DNA from: JBMOKT01 sp049323895
Lineage (GTDB): Bacteria > Bacillota > Peptococcia > Peptococcales > BICA1-8
Reading direction: 5' to 3'
Assembly (NCBI GenBank): GCA_049323895.1
Contig: JBMOKT010000023.1
Span: 189,563-253,562, forward strand
DNA: 64,000 nucleotides
Numbering within the stretch: position 1 is the first letter of the stretch; the number at the start of each line of letters is the position of its first letter. Under the pieces are notes generated by a model that saw only the letters and a program-made list of their open reading frames with translations, did not search any database and was not told the origin of the DNA. Below are positions 35,666 to 44,273 of this stretch, piece after piece. A program made the position numbers and the translations under genes.

Positions 35666-37127
35666 TTAATGTCATCTCCGATTCTGTACTATTAGCAAAT
35701 CCTAAATTTATAACTAATAGCTCCCCTTCATTCTTTATCTCTTTTACTTCAAAACCCTCGTTCATTAATATTTCTTTAATAGTTACTTCCAAAGTCTCTG
35801 TACCATTGATCTCTTTTGGCATCCCCACAAAGCCTCGCTCCATTTGAAGTACTTTATTAACACTTTCTACTAATTTTTCTGGAGAAAATGGTTTTACTAA
35901 ATAGGCGGAAGCACCCATTTCCATTCCTTTATGCTGCTGGTCTAAACAACTTGATATTATTACTGGAACATTTTTAGTCTTCAAAGTCTTTTTTAAAATT
36001 CTTAGAACTTCCCAGCCAGCAATGGAACCGTTTAATATTAAATCTAATACTATTGCCTGGGGAATTTTTTTCTTAATATACTCCAATGCCAAGTGTCCGG
36101 AATCAACACTCTTTGTCTGATAGCCGGCGGTATTTAATGCTTCACTTATTAAATCAGCCATAGCCCGATCATCTTCTATTATTAAAACCGTTTTGTCATC
36201 TTTAGGGGTTAATTTTTGCCCATCAAATACCTGCATGTTTGACCCGGGGGCATCAGAGAAAATGGGCAAAGTAAAAGAAAATGTACTGCCCTTCCCGTGC
36301 TGAGATTTAAACCATATATTTCCACCTAATCCGTCAATAATTTTCTTGCAAATTGCAAGTCCTAAGCCTGTTCCACCAATTTTACGCCGGTCAGAGTTAT
36401 CTACACGGAAAAAGGGCTGGAAAAGATTTGTCTGGGCTTCTTGGGGTATACCTAGCCCTTCATCTATTATCGAAACTTGCAGTTTATTAGCAGAGCACTT
36501 GAAAGCTTTGACTTTAATTTTTCCACCCTCTGGTGAATATTTTACAGCGTTTGATATTAAATTCCTCAAAACCTGAGCAACTCTATCAGGGTCAGTATTT
36601 ATTAGAGGCAGGTCTTGTTCTAATTCTACAGTGAAAATATTTTTATTGTTTCTATAAAGTTCTGTACTTTCTTTAATTATATTGCCTAAATCTACTAAGG
36701 TTCTATTAAATTCAAATCGTCCGTTTTCAATTCTTTGTAAATCTAAAAAGTCATTAATCAAAGTACTTAATCTTTCAGCTTCCTTATGTATTGTAACTAG
36801 GTATTTTTTTGCTTTCTCCTCTCCTGGTGCTTTTTTTAACATTAGTTCTGTAAAGCCGATAATACTTGCTAGGGGCGTACGTAATTCGTGGCTAACGGTA
36901 TTTATCATTTCAGACTTTAATTTATCCAATTCCTGTATTTTCTCCAAAGCCTTATTAGTTTCAAGATGGGTAATTGAATTGTCTATCGCCACGGCAATCT
37001 GGTCTGCTAAGGCTAACAAATATTTTTGTTTCTCCACGGTAAATCTGTTGCTTTCGAGGCGTCCTAAGCCAATAACACCTAGCAGTTCTTCATGAAAAAC
37101 AAGGGGAATGTATATTTCCGAAGCCAT
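35658..37127 (-). CDS. Hybrid histidine kinase, 3' part (GAF end-HisKA-HATPase-REC)
   Basis: 489 residues as annotated, but the frame is open upstream to the (TA)7 tract at 37307. It holds the end of a GAF domain, a HisKA box with the phospho-His in NTVSHELRTPLASIIGF, an HATPase domain (DRVAQVLRNLISNAVKYSP, DEGLGIP, GGTGLGLAICKKI), and a receiver (VLIIEDDRAMADLI, Asp in AIVLDLIL). A further ~60 residues end in TESEMTLND. The true gene continues from 38362; the two parts are out of frame by one unit of the dinucleotide repeat. Confidence 0.85.
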   Translation of the reverse strand: MASEIYIPLVFHEELLGVIGLGRLESNRFTVEKQKYLLALADQIAVAIDNSITHLETNKALEKIQELDKLKSEMINTVSHELRTPLASIIGFTELMLKKAPGEEKAKKYLVTIHKEAERLSTLINDFLDLQRIENGRFEFNRTLVDLGNIIKESTELYRNNKNIFTVELEQDLPLINTDPDRVAQVLRNLISNAVKYSPEGGKIKVKAFKCSANKLQVSIIDEGLGIPQEAQTNLFQPFFRVDNSDRRKIGGTGLGLAICKKIIDGLGGNIWFKSQHGKGSTFSFTLPIFSDAPGSNMQVFDGQKLTPKDDKTVLIIEDDRAMADLISEALNTAGYQTKSVDSGHLALEYIKKKIPQAIVLDLILNGSIAGWEVLRILKKTLKTKNVPVIISSCLDQQHKGMEMGASAYLVKPFSPEKLVESVNKVLQMERGFVGMPKEINGTETLEVTIKEILMNEGFEVKEIKNEGELLVINLGFANSTESEMTLND

Positions 37128-37285
37128 TTTTATTTCCCCTTGTAAGCCTAAAGACCTTAATTGACCTTGATTATAGTTGGCAATAACAACCTGCTTCTCC
37201 TGAGCCGCTCTCCCCGCTAATCCGTGTCCCAGTTTTAATACAGGATGTAATTCATTTGTAGTGATACCAGAATGGACTTGAATCT

Positions 37286-38362
37286 CTAACTCCTCTGTTT
37301 GGTTGTTATATATATATATATGGCTCCTGCATCAGCTCCGATGTCTTCCTGCAACCCTTTTAAAATTCTTTGCAGAAGTTCTTTAAAGTCAATAGTCTGT
37401 GTTAATAATTGACTAAAACTATACAGTCTTGTTAATAATTCCTCTTGTTTGGAAAGTATATTAAGAGTTTCTTCAAGTTCCTCCTGTTGGGCGCGAATTT
37501 CCTCATTCTGGGCAGTTAATTCTTCACCCTGGGCATATAATTCCTCATTTTTTTCTTGTAATTCATTCTGCTGATGGTTTACTTGCACTACCATCTGATT
37601 AAAAGTTGAAATTAGATTATATATTTCTCCATCTCTAGTAGATATTCCGTTTATCGGCTGATAAACACCCTCATTACTGTTCATCCATCGTATTTCTTCA
37701 ATAAATTTAGTTATAGGCCTTATTATTGATTTGATTAGTATATAGGTAATGCTTAAACCCAAAAAAATGGCAGCTAAAATACTAAAATTATTAATAAATA
37801 TTGCCCTATCGGTAATTCCATTAGATAAATTTATCTGGGTATCAGCTTTTTCCATAAGGTATATATCTGCCTGATTGATAGTTTTCCTGAAATCAACTAA
37901 TTGTTTTTCGGTTAGATTTGCATATACTTCCTGGGCCTGTTTAATGTCACCTTGATGGTGAAGCTTGGCTATCCGAGCAGCAGATTCATGCAGTTTCCTA
38001 TGGGGTTCCTCCATAGCAAGGTAAATGCTCTTGTGTTCCTGTGTTAGCTTCTGAAAGTCGTCACTCTTAATAAAAGAATAATACCAATCACCAAAATCAC
38101 ATTTTTTATAATCAAGCTCACCATGAAAAGATGTATGTTTTAAAAATAAATTTTTTAAATTTTCTGCCCACTCCAAATGTTTTACTTCCCTTTCATGTAA
38201 TGAGTTTATCCGTTGCAGTTTAATAACCACCTGGCTGTTACTATTAGTTATTTTTTTAATTGTAAAGTTTGATAATATGCCCAAAATAACAGAAATAAGG
38301 ACCATAACTAACATGCCCAATATCAACTTCTTTTTAATTTTCCAGTTTCCCATCATTTCCAC
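37286..38362 (-). CDS. Hybrid histidine kinase, 5' part (sensor-HAMP-coiled coil-GAF start)
   Basis: 358 residues ending prematurely at 37286. Two membrane segments (about 13-33 and 190-210) flank a helical sensor with a zinc-type pattern: HLEWAENL, CDFGDWYYSF, HRKLHESA, like CZB domains. Then a HAMP segment, a Glu/Gln-rich coiled coil (QNELQEKNEELYAQGEELTA) and the start of a GAF domain. After GAIYIYI the frame runs into ITTKQRS and a stop, while the GAF continues in another frame with NNQTEELEIQVHSGI. Removing one TA unit fuses both parts into one protein of about 900 residues. Confidence 0.85.
   Translation of the reverse strand: MEMMGNWKIKKKLILGMLVMVLISVILGILSNFTIKKITNSNSQVVIKLQRINSLHEREVKHLEWAENLKNLFLKHTSFHGELDYKKCDFGDWYYSFIKSDDFQKLTQEHKSIYLAMEEPHRKLHESAARIAKLHHQGDIKQAQEVYANLTEKQLVDFRKTINQADIYLMEKADTQINLSNGITDRAIFINNFSILAAIFLGLSITYILIKSIIRPITKFIEEIRWMNSNEGVYQPINGISTRDGEIYNLISTFNQMVVQVNHQQNELQEKNEELYAQGEELTAQNEEIRAQQEELEETLNILSKQEELLTRLYSFSQLLTQTIDFKELLQRILKGLQEDIGADAGAIYIYITTKQRS
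37307..37321. repeat. (TA)7 dinucleotide tract inside the histidine kinase gene
   Basis: TATATATATATATAT interrupts the GAF coding region. The upstream frame and the downstream frame differ so that loss of one TA, or gain of two, restores a continuous reading frame. It is a candidate slippage switch, or a read/assembly error. Confidence 0.85.
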
Positions 38363-38382
38363 TCCCGAAAACCCTTTATGAG

Positions 38383-38760
38383 TTAATGGTTATTCTTGTT
38401 TAATAAACCGTCTACTATCTCCAGCAATCCTATGGGACTAAATGGCTTGCGAAGATAATAATCCGCGCCAACCTTTTCACTCTCTATTTTATCTTGCAAC
38501 TGACCTTTTGCCGTGAGCATTAGAATGATAATATTTTTTGTTACTAAGTCTTTTTTTAATTTTTCACAGAGTTCTATCCCCGTCATGCCCGGCATCATTA
38601 CATCTAGTATTATTAAATCAGGTTTTTGTTTCCTTATTAGATCATAAGCCTCTAATCCATCGGCGGCTTCCGAAATATAGTATCCTTCATCCTCAAGTGC
38701 AGAGGATATTAAGAAACGCAGAGATGGCTCATCATCGACAATGAGTATCTTCTTTGTCAT
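38383..38760 (-). CDS. CheY-like single-domain response regulator
   Basis: 125 residues, a receiver only: ILIVDDEPSLRFLI, phospho-Asp in LIILDVMMPGMTGIEL, Thr in ILMLTAKGQ, Lys in YYLRKPFSP. GAGGTGAG lies before the ATG. First gene of the operon with the hybrid kinase and the Hpt-REC-GGDEF protein; a likely phosphate shuttle or sink in that relay. Confidence 0.92.
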   Translation of the reverse strand: MTKKILIVDDEPSLRFLISSALEDEGYYISEAADGLEAYDLIRKQKPDLIILDVMMPGMTGIELCEKLKKDLVTKNIIILMLTAKGQLQDKIESEKVGADYYLRKPFSPIGLLEIVDGLLNKNNH

Positions 38761-39072
38761 TATCTCACCTCATTTGATTAATTCTGTTGCATAAAATATA
38801 ATTCAAGAAAATATTATAATTTCCTCTTGTTTCTCTTTATTTCTACAAAATTCCCGTTAAAACCACATTCTGTCACCTAGTTCAGTGCTCAATTTCTCCA
38901 AGGTAATCTCCCTGTTTTACCAATGTATACGGGAGGTATTATGTAAAGAAATTCCGGAAATACCTCTTTTAACGTTATCTTTGTTTTATTGGTAGTTTTT
39001 TCGCATATATTCCCATATCTAAAGTCTACCTAATTAACATAGTTATCCACAAAAAATTTATTTTTTCCGATT

Positions 39073-39099
39073 AAAAAAGATGACTTTAAAAGTCACCTT
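39073..39099 (-). terminator. Terminator on the minus strand downstream of the 39.4-45.5 kb operon
   Basis: AAGGTGACT/AGTCATCTT stem followed on the minus strand by TTTTTT. The 38.76-39.40 kb gap otherwise holds an imperfect GAGGTATT/AATACCTC hairpin near 38934-38980 and the small ORF described next. Confidence 0.7.
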
Positions 39100-39144
39100 C
39101 TACATTATTCCATTTCTTAAGGTTATCAATATGGCAACTACCAC

Positions 39145-39312
39145 TTAAACGCCTTTATAGTATTTAAGAACTAAATCTTTTCTGTAAAATAACAATTCTG
39201 ACGATAGTATTGTAAATGATGTATAGAAATTTATAAATACAAGGAAAGTAGCTATAAAAAACAATAATAAATTAAGGATGTCTTTGTGGTAAATTCCTAT
39301 TCTATTCTCCAT
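39145..39312 (-). CDS. Possible small membrane protein, 55 residues
   Basis: The frame from ATG 39312 encodes MENRIGIYHKDILNLLLFFI continuing through ATFLVFINFYTSFTIL, one membrane segment, and a basic tail (YRKDLVLKYYKGV). A GGAG motif lies 11 bases upstream, a bit far. It sits between the operon end at 39404 and the terminator at 39073-39099, so it would be cotranscribed. Confidence 0.4.
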   Translation of the reverse strand: MENRIGIYHKDILNLLLFFIATFLVFINFYTSFTILSSELLFYRKDLVLKYYKGV

Positions 39313-39403
39313 CGGTTGTCCAACTCCATAATCCTTATTATTAGAGTTTTTATTCTTCTAAAAGATTACCAAACCCTCTAATTTTATCATTACTTCGACC
39401 ATT

Positions 39404-40414
39404 CTAAGACCATTTTTTAATAACTTCAGAAAACACACCCATGTCAACATTGTTTCCTGTTACCAAGACCGCTACATTGCTTCCTGATTCAACTTTGACC
39501 TTGTGGAGGAGCGCCGCTACTCCAGTAGCTGCAGCTCCCTCAACTACAATCTTATGGTTTTTGAAGATATGGGCCATTCCCTGTGCAATTTCCTCTTCAG
39601 AAACCAGCACAAAATCATCAAGATACTTGCTAACCAGTGAGTAAGTATACTGATTGTCCAGCCCAATCCCTCCCAGGAGACTGTCGGCAAGAGTAGATTC
39701 TTCCAGCATAGTTACCGGGGTTCTTGCCTTTAGGCTATTGTACATGACAGCGCTCTTCTCCATAGAAACACCAATCATTTTAATCCCAGGGAGATAATTC
39801 TTCAAGGTAAAGGCTACCCCTGAAAACAAGCCGCCGCCTGAAACCGGGACGATGGCTACGTCTAGCTTCGGGCATTGTTCCAGAATTTCCAGTCCTATAG
39901 TACCCTGTCCGGCAATAATATGCGGATCATCAAAAGGTTTAATTACCGTCAAACCTTTTACCCTACCCAGTTCATAACAATATTCCTCAGCCTCATCCTG
40001 GTTATTCCCTACTATTTCCACCTTAGCCCCCATATTTCGTAATAAGTTAATCTTCGCTTCGGGAACCCTCTGGGAGATGCATACCACTACAGTTATTCCC
40101 AATTTCCTGGCAATATAGGAGACAGCAATGCCATGATTGCCAGTGGAAAATGTAACTACACCTTTTTGTTGTTCCATAGGAGTCAAACTGAGTATCTTGT
40201 TAGCAGCTCCTCTAATTTTAAAGGCTCCTGTCTCATGAGCCGTTTCCAGTTTTAAGAATACTGAAGCCCTATGTTGCTTTGATACAGAAGGAGAAAACAC
40301 AAATGGCGTTTCTTTGACCAGTGGAGAAATCCTGTTCCTTGCTTCCCATATTTGTTTGATGTCCAACCGTTGCAGTTGGGTTGAAGCCATGAGTGACCCT
40401 TGATTATAGTCCAT
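39404..40414 (-). CDS. Threonine dehydratase-like PLP enzyme (EutB-like)
   Basis: 336 residues from the ATG at 40414 (GGAGGG six bases upstream). Fold type II PLP enzyme: PLP lysine in ETGAFKIRGAANKI, the phosphate/substrate loop FSTGNHGIAVSYIARKLG, and the glycine loop PVSGGGLFSGVAF. The size and opening match catabolic threonine/serine dehydratases and the EutB protein of ectoine-utilisation clusters. It has no C-terminal ACT domain, so no amino acid feedback. Last gene of the operon; RidA, which clears the reactive enamine made by such enzymes, is encoded just before it. Confidence 0.85.
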   Translation of the reverse strand: MDYNQGSLMASTQLQRLDIKQIWEARNRISPLVKETPFVFSPSVSKQHRASVFLKLETAHETGAFKIRGAANKILSLTPMEQQKGVVTFSTGNHGIAVSYIARKLGITVVVCISQRVPEAKINLLRNMGAKVEIVGNNQDEAEEYCYELGRVKGLTVIKPFDDPHIIAGQGTIGLEILEQCPKLDVAIVPVSGGGLFSGVAFTLKNYLPGIKMIGVSMEKSAVMYNSLKARTPVTMLEESTLADSLLGGIGLDNQYTYSLVSKYLDDFVLVSEEEIAQGMAHIFKNHKIVVEGAAATGVAALLHKVKVESGSNVAVLVTGNNVDMGVFSEVIKKWS

Positions 40415-40456
40415 CCCCAAACCCTCCTAATTTAATATAGTTCCTGATTAACCTAG

Positions 40457-40852
40457 TCAATTCTGAATGGGTATAGAGGCGATTACATCTACTTCTAATA
40501 AAGCTCCTTTGTCCGGGAGAACACTCTGAACTGTAGTTCTGGCCGGATATGGCTTGCTAAAATACTCTCTGTAGACCTCATTATATCCTGAAAAATCAGC
40601 CATATCTGCCAGGTGGGCGGAGACTTTCACAACATCGTTCATTTTACACCCTGCAGCCTCAAGAATTCCTTTGATATTCTCCATAACCTGGCGGGTTTGA
40701 ATTTTAATATCTCCTTTTACCACTTCATCGGAGCCTGATCTTTCTGGTGTCTGACCACTCACAAAGACAAATCCTCCTGCCTTTATGGCCGGTGTATATG
40801 GACCTGCGGGAATAGGGGCGCAAGACGGATGTACAGGTGTTTTCATTCTCAT
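40457..40852 (-). CDS. ridA: RidA family enamine/imine deaminase
   Basis: 131 residues. Family features: APIPAGPYTPAIKAGGFVFVSGQTP, ILEAAGCKMNDVVKVSAHLADM, YPARTTVQSVLPDKGALLEVDVIA, with the catalytic Arg in PARTTVQ. It hydrolyses 2-aminoacrylate or 2-aminocrotonate released by PLP dehydratases to the keto acid and ammonia. A GAGGAGG site precedes the ATG. Located directly before the dehydratase-like gene, which supports a joint function. Confidence 0.92.
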   Translation of the reverse strand: MRMKTPVHPSCAPIPAGPYTPAIKAGGFVFVSGQTPERSGSDEVVKGDIKIQTRQVMENIKGILEAAGCKMNDVVKVSAHLADMADFSGYNEVYREYFSKPYPARTTVQSVLPDKGALLEVDVIASIPIQN

Positions 40853-40870
40853 CCTCTTTCCTCCTCAATC

Positions 40871-41821
40871 TTACGGTCTGGGGATTGAAAGATCATCACG
40901 GTAGTCATTCATGACTATCTCTTCACTACCGCGTTTTATCCATTCCATGCAAATCTTGGCCAGTTTAACTCTCATCCGGGCTAAGTTATCACCATATGAG
41001 GGATTAGCAGAATCGACCCAGGTGTTATAGAGAGCTGCCTCGGAGGGCCCGGGCTCAATTTTAAAGTAGACAGGAGCACAAATCCTGGCAATATCTGCAA
41101 CCTCATGGTACCTCTGGAATCCCCCCATTGTTTCAACCAAGCTGATATATACATCCATTGGAATTTTTACACCGCCTTGTCTAATGGAGGCCAGCATGGG
41201 CAGGGTTAAATCGGCCAGAGGATTAAAGCTGTCAGCACCTAGGCTTTGAAGTAATTTACCACCGGCAGCGGTAGCATGACCGGCAAATACCGATACTTTA
41301 AACTTGGTTTCTTTAGGAATTACGCCATCTGCCCGTAAGCCATTCAAAACATTCAGCATGCCTTCATCAGTGCACAAGAATCCCCTTATCCCTGCGTTTA
41401 AGCAGCGATCGATTTCGCGAAGGTAATTGTACATGGCGTCATGTCCCCGTAATCTCATACCGGAGACGTAACCCTCCGACGTGGTGTATTGCCGCCCTGT
41501 ATCCCAACCGCGGCTGGCAGTAGGATTAACAAGTATTTCCAGCTTGTAATCATGCCCAATCTGTGCAAAATGCTTTAATTCTTCGTCATCTAACAAAGTA
41601 GCTCCACGAACCAAGGAAATTACACGGTGAACAGTTACTTTTCTCTTCTGGGCCTCATCAATCATAGCCTCCAGGTTGGAACAGGATTCAATTCCTGAGA
41701 TTTCAATCCGGGCATGGGCACCACCTTCAAACCTTAGAGTGGATGAAGGCAAATCATAACGATCACGCAGGGAAAAAGTAGTTTTTTCCTTTATATAAGA
41801 TTCAAATTTGTTAAATGTCAT
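40871..41821 (-). CDS. TIM-barrel-like protein of the DoeA-type cluster, unassigned
   Basis: 316 residues. The pattern is beta/alpha barrel-like: HARIEISGIESCSNLEAMIDEA, KLEILVNPTASRGWDTGRQYT, GIRGFLCTDEGMLNVLNGL, KFKVSVFAGHATAAGGKLLQSLGADSFNP, ARICAPVYFKIEPGPSEAALY. It resembles peptidase-U32-type barrels, but I see no diagnostic U32 signature. Encoded between the M24 hydrolases and RidA, with 34-base spacing, it is probably a catabolic enzyme of the same route. Confidence 0.55.
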   Translation of the reverse strand: MTFNKFESYIKEKTTFSLRDRYDLPSSTLRFEGGAHARIEISGIESCSNLEAMIDEAQKRKVTVHRVISLVRGATLLDDEELKHFAQIGHDYKLEILVNPTASRGWDTGRQYTTSEGYVSGMRLRGHDAMYNYLREIDRCLNAGIRGFLCTDEGMLNVLNGLRADGVIPKETKFKVSVFAGHATAAGGKLLQSLGADSFNPLADLTLPMLASIRQGGVKIPMDVYISLVETMGGFQRYHEVADIARICAPVYFKIEPGPSEAALYNTWVDSANPSYGDNLARMRVKLAKICMEWIKRGSEEIVMNDYRDDLSIPRP

Positions 41822-41855
41822 TTTATCTCCTCCATTTGATGTATTTTCAGACTAA

Positions 41856-43025
41856 TTACTTGATAAAAAGTTTTCGAGGAAAACTAGCGAATATTTCACA
41901 TCCTTTTTCAGTTACCCGGAAGGTTTGACTAATTTCAAAGCCAAAGTCTTCCATCCAAATACCAGGTATCATATGAAAAGTCATATTAGGCTGCAAGATG
42001 GTTTGGTCGCCGGGTCGCAAGCTGGCAGTATGCTCACCCCAATCGGGAGGATAGTTCAGACCCATTGAGTACCCGATACGGGAATCTTTCACAAAGCCGC
42101 TCTTGGCAATGGACTTGCGCCAAACCATTTCTACGTCTTCGCAGGTAATTCCGGGTTTAACAGCATCTAATGCCTCATTTATACCCTCTATTACAGTATC
42201 AGCAAGGGACTGAAGTTTTACCGGAGGTATCCCTAGGATGACTGTCCTTGATAGGGGAGAATGGTAGCGTTTATAACAGCCGGCAATCTCAATATTTACC
42301 TGGTTCCCTTTTTTGTATCTTTCATCTCCCCATGAAAGATGTGGGGTTGTAGTCTTTTCGCCGGCAGGAATCAGAGGTACAATAGCGGGATAATCGCCGC
42401 CGAACTCAGGTGTTCCGGTGGTGAGGGCGTGCCAGATGTTTGCTGCCACATCACATTCCCTTACCCCCACTTCAATGGAGTCAATGGCTTTGTGCATTGC
42501 CTGTTCAACGATTCTAGAAGCCTTACGGATGTATTCAATTTCAGTTTCCGATTTGATTATTCGCACCCAGTTTACGAGACAGGTAGCATCAACTATTTTC
42601 GCCTGGGGCAGCCCTATTTCCAGGCGTTTATAACACTGTCCCGTAAAATAGTAGGCGTCCATCTCAACCCCCACGGTCTTCTTGTCCCATCCCTTTTCTT
42701 TGAGAATGTCAGCTACAAAATCCATGGGGTGCTTGATTGTTGACTGCACATAATCGTCGGTATAGGTGATAATGTTCTCCCTGGAAAGCCAGGTTGTAAC
42801 TCTGGCACCGTTGCCATCCTGTCCCCGACCGACCCAAATCGGCTCCCTTTCATCGATATGAAGAATGAGCAGTTGATGGACATAAAAAGACCAGCCGTCA
42901 TATCCGCTAAGATAATTCATATTAGCTGGGTCAGTGACCAGCAGAACATCCATTTTCTGATTATGCATACGTTCCTTTGTCCTTCTGATTCTTTCCTGGA
43001 ATTCCGATACACTAAAGGGCAACAA
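41856..43025 (-). CDS. M24-family hydrolase, ectoine hydrolase (DoeA/EutD)-like, copy 2
   Basis: 389 residues from TTG 43025 with a GGAGGG site. Pita-bread fold like its neighbour. Shared marks with DoeA: MDVLLVTDPANMNYLSGYDG, DDYVQSTIKHPMDFVADIL, FGGDYPAIVPLIPAGE, EIAGCYKRYHSPLSRTV, SLRPGDQTILQPNMTFHMIPGIWMEDFG. The Asp pair that binds metal in M24 aminopeptidases is absent (IEIAGCYKRYHSPLSRT), as in creatinase and DoeA, which open rings or amidines without metal. Likely ring-opening hydrolase for ectoine or a similar cyclic amino compound. Confidence 0.75.
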   Translation of the reverse strand: MLPFSVSEFQERIRRTKERMHNQKMDVLLVTDPANMNYLSGYDGWSFYVHQLLILHIDEREPIWVGRGQDGNGARVTTWLSRENIITYTDDYVQSTIKHPMDFVADILKEKGWDKKTVGVEMDAYYFTGQCYKRLEIGLPQAKIVDATCLVNWVRIIKSETEIEYIRKASRIVEQAMHKAIDSIEVGVRECDVAANIWHALTTGTPEFGGDYPAIVPLIPAGEKTTTPHLSWGDERYKKGNQVNIEIAGCYKRYHSPLSRTVILGIPPVKLQSLADTVIEGINEALDAVKPGITCEDVEMVWRKSIAKSGFVKDSRIGYSMGLNYPPDWGEHTASLRPGDQTILQPNMTFHMIPGIWMEDFGFEISQTFRVTEKGCEIFASFPRKLFIK

Positions 43026-43065
43026 AATAAATCCCTCCTTAAGTCCATTGTCACAAAATACTCTT

Positions 43066-44244
43066 TTATTCCTTTATGAACAGCTTACGGGGAAAGTTGG
43101 CAAAAGTCTCATACCCAGTTTCCGTCACCCGAAAGGCTTCACTAATAGAAACGCCAAAGTTATCAAAATACATCCCAGGGATGCAGTGGAATGTCATATT
43201 AGGCTGGAGAACTGTTTGGTCGCCGGGACGTAAGCTGGCAGTATGCTCACCCCAATCGGGAGGGAAGTTCAGACCAGTGGAATAGCCAATTCTTGACTCC
43301 TTCACATACCCATGTTTCGCCAGAACTCTTCTCCAGGCTGCTTCTACTTCCTCACAGGTAGCCCCCGGCCTAACGGCAGAGAGCGCCGCTTCCAGACCCT
43401 CAACAGTAATTTCCGCTACCCTTTCAACCTCGACGGAAGGCTTACCCAGGCTCAGAGTCCGGGACATGGGGGAATGATAACGGTTATAGCAGCCAGCTAT
43501 CTCAATAAAAACAACCTCTCCAGGATTATAGGTCTTATCTGTCCAGGTAAGATGGGGTGCCCCTGAGGTTTCGCCTCTGGGTAGGAGTGGTACAATTGAA
43601 GGATAATCCCCTCCAAATTCCTCAGTCCCTTTAATTTGTGCTTGGGTGATGGCAGCAGCCACATCACATTCCCTTACACCAACTGCAATAGCATCATAGG
43701 CCGCCTGCATAGCTCTTTCCACAACTTTGCCGGCCCTCTTCATCAAAGCTATTTCCCCATCAGATTTAATGATTTTAGCCCAGTTCACTAGGGACGTTGC
43801 GTCAACAAACTTGGCTTTTGGCAGTCCTTTTTGGAAGCTTTCTAATGCCGCAGCCGTGAAATAGTAAGCATCCTTTTCCAAACCTATAGTCTTCAGTGAA
43901 TAACCCAAATCAGCCAGTACTTTAGACATGTAGTCCATAGGGTGTTTTACTGTACTTTGGACATAATCGTCACTATAGGCATGAACATGATCCGCATCTA
44001 ACCAGGTGGTTTTTACCGCTCCACAGAACGCATCCATATAACGACCGATAAACCTTGGCATCTCATCATCTATTGCTACTATAACAGCTTGGTGTACATA
44101 GAAGGACCATGCGTTATATCCTGTCAGGTAGCACATATTTGCCGGATCTACTACCACAAGAACATCAAGACCCTTTTCTCTCATACTCTTTTTTACCCGG
44201 TTTAATCTTTGGAGGTATTCCGATTTTTCAAAAGTAATCAACAT
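43066..44244 (-). CDS. M24-family hydrolase, ectoine hydrolase (DoeA/EutD)-like, copy 1
   Basis: 392 residues, about 60% alike to the gene just downstream by eye (GLDVLVVVDPANMCYLTGYNAW, DDYVQSTVKHPMDYMSKVL, FIEIAGCYNRYHSPMSRTLSL, GYSTGLNFPPDWGEHTASL). The pair arose by tandem duplication. As in copy 2 the M24 metal ligands are missing. DoeA hydrolyses ectoine to N-acetyl-2,4-diaminobutyrate. Two copies may act on ectoine and hydroxyectoine, or on a different substrate altogether. A DoeB-type deacetylase is absent, but an M20 deacylase is encoded nearby. Confidence 0.75.
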   Translation of the reverse strand: MLITFEKSEYLQRLNRVKKSMREKGLDVLVVVDPANMCYLTGYNAWSFYVHQAVIVAIDDEMPRFIGRYMDAFCGAVKTTWLDADHVHAYSDDYVQSTVKHPMDYMSKVLADLGYSLKTIGLEKDAYYFTAAALESFQKGLPKAKFVDATSLVNWAKIIKSDGEIALMKRAGKVVERAMQAAYDAIAVGVRECDVAAAITQAQIKGTEEFGGDYPSIVPLLPRGETSGAPHLTWTDKTYNPGEVVFIEIAGCYNRYHSPMSRTLSLGKPSVEVERVAEITVEGLEAALSAVRPGATCEEVEAAWRRVLAKHGYVKESRIGYSTGLNFPPDWGEHTASLRPGDQTVLQPNMTFHCIPGMYFDNFGVSISEAFRVTETGYETFANFPRKLFIKE

Positions 44245-44273
44245 AAAAGCGCTCCTTTCATTTTATTAGTTCT

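Noticed and set aside
37307..37321. Reading the two kinase halves as two independent genes
   Set aside because: The first ends within a GAF domain and the second begins within it; the continuation is in frame after the TA tract.
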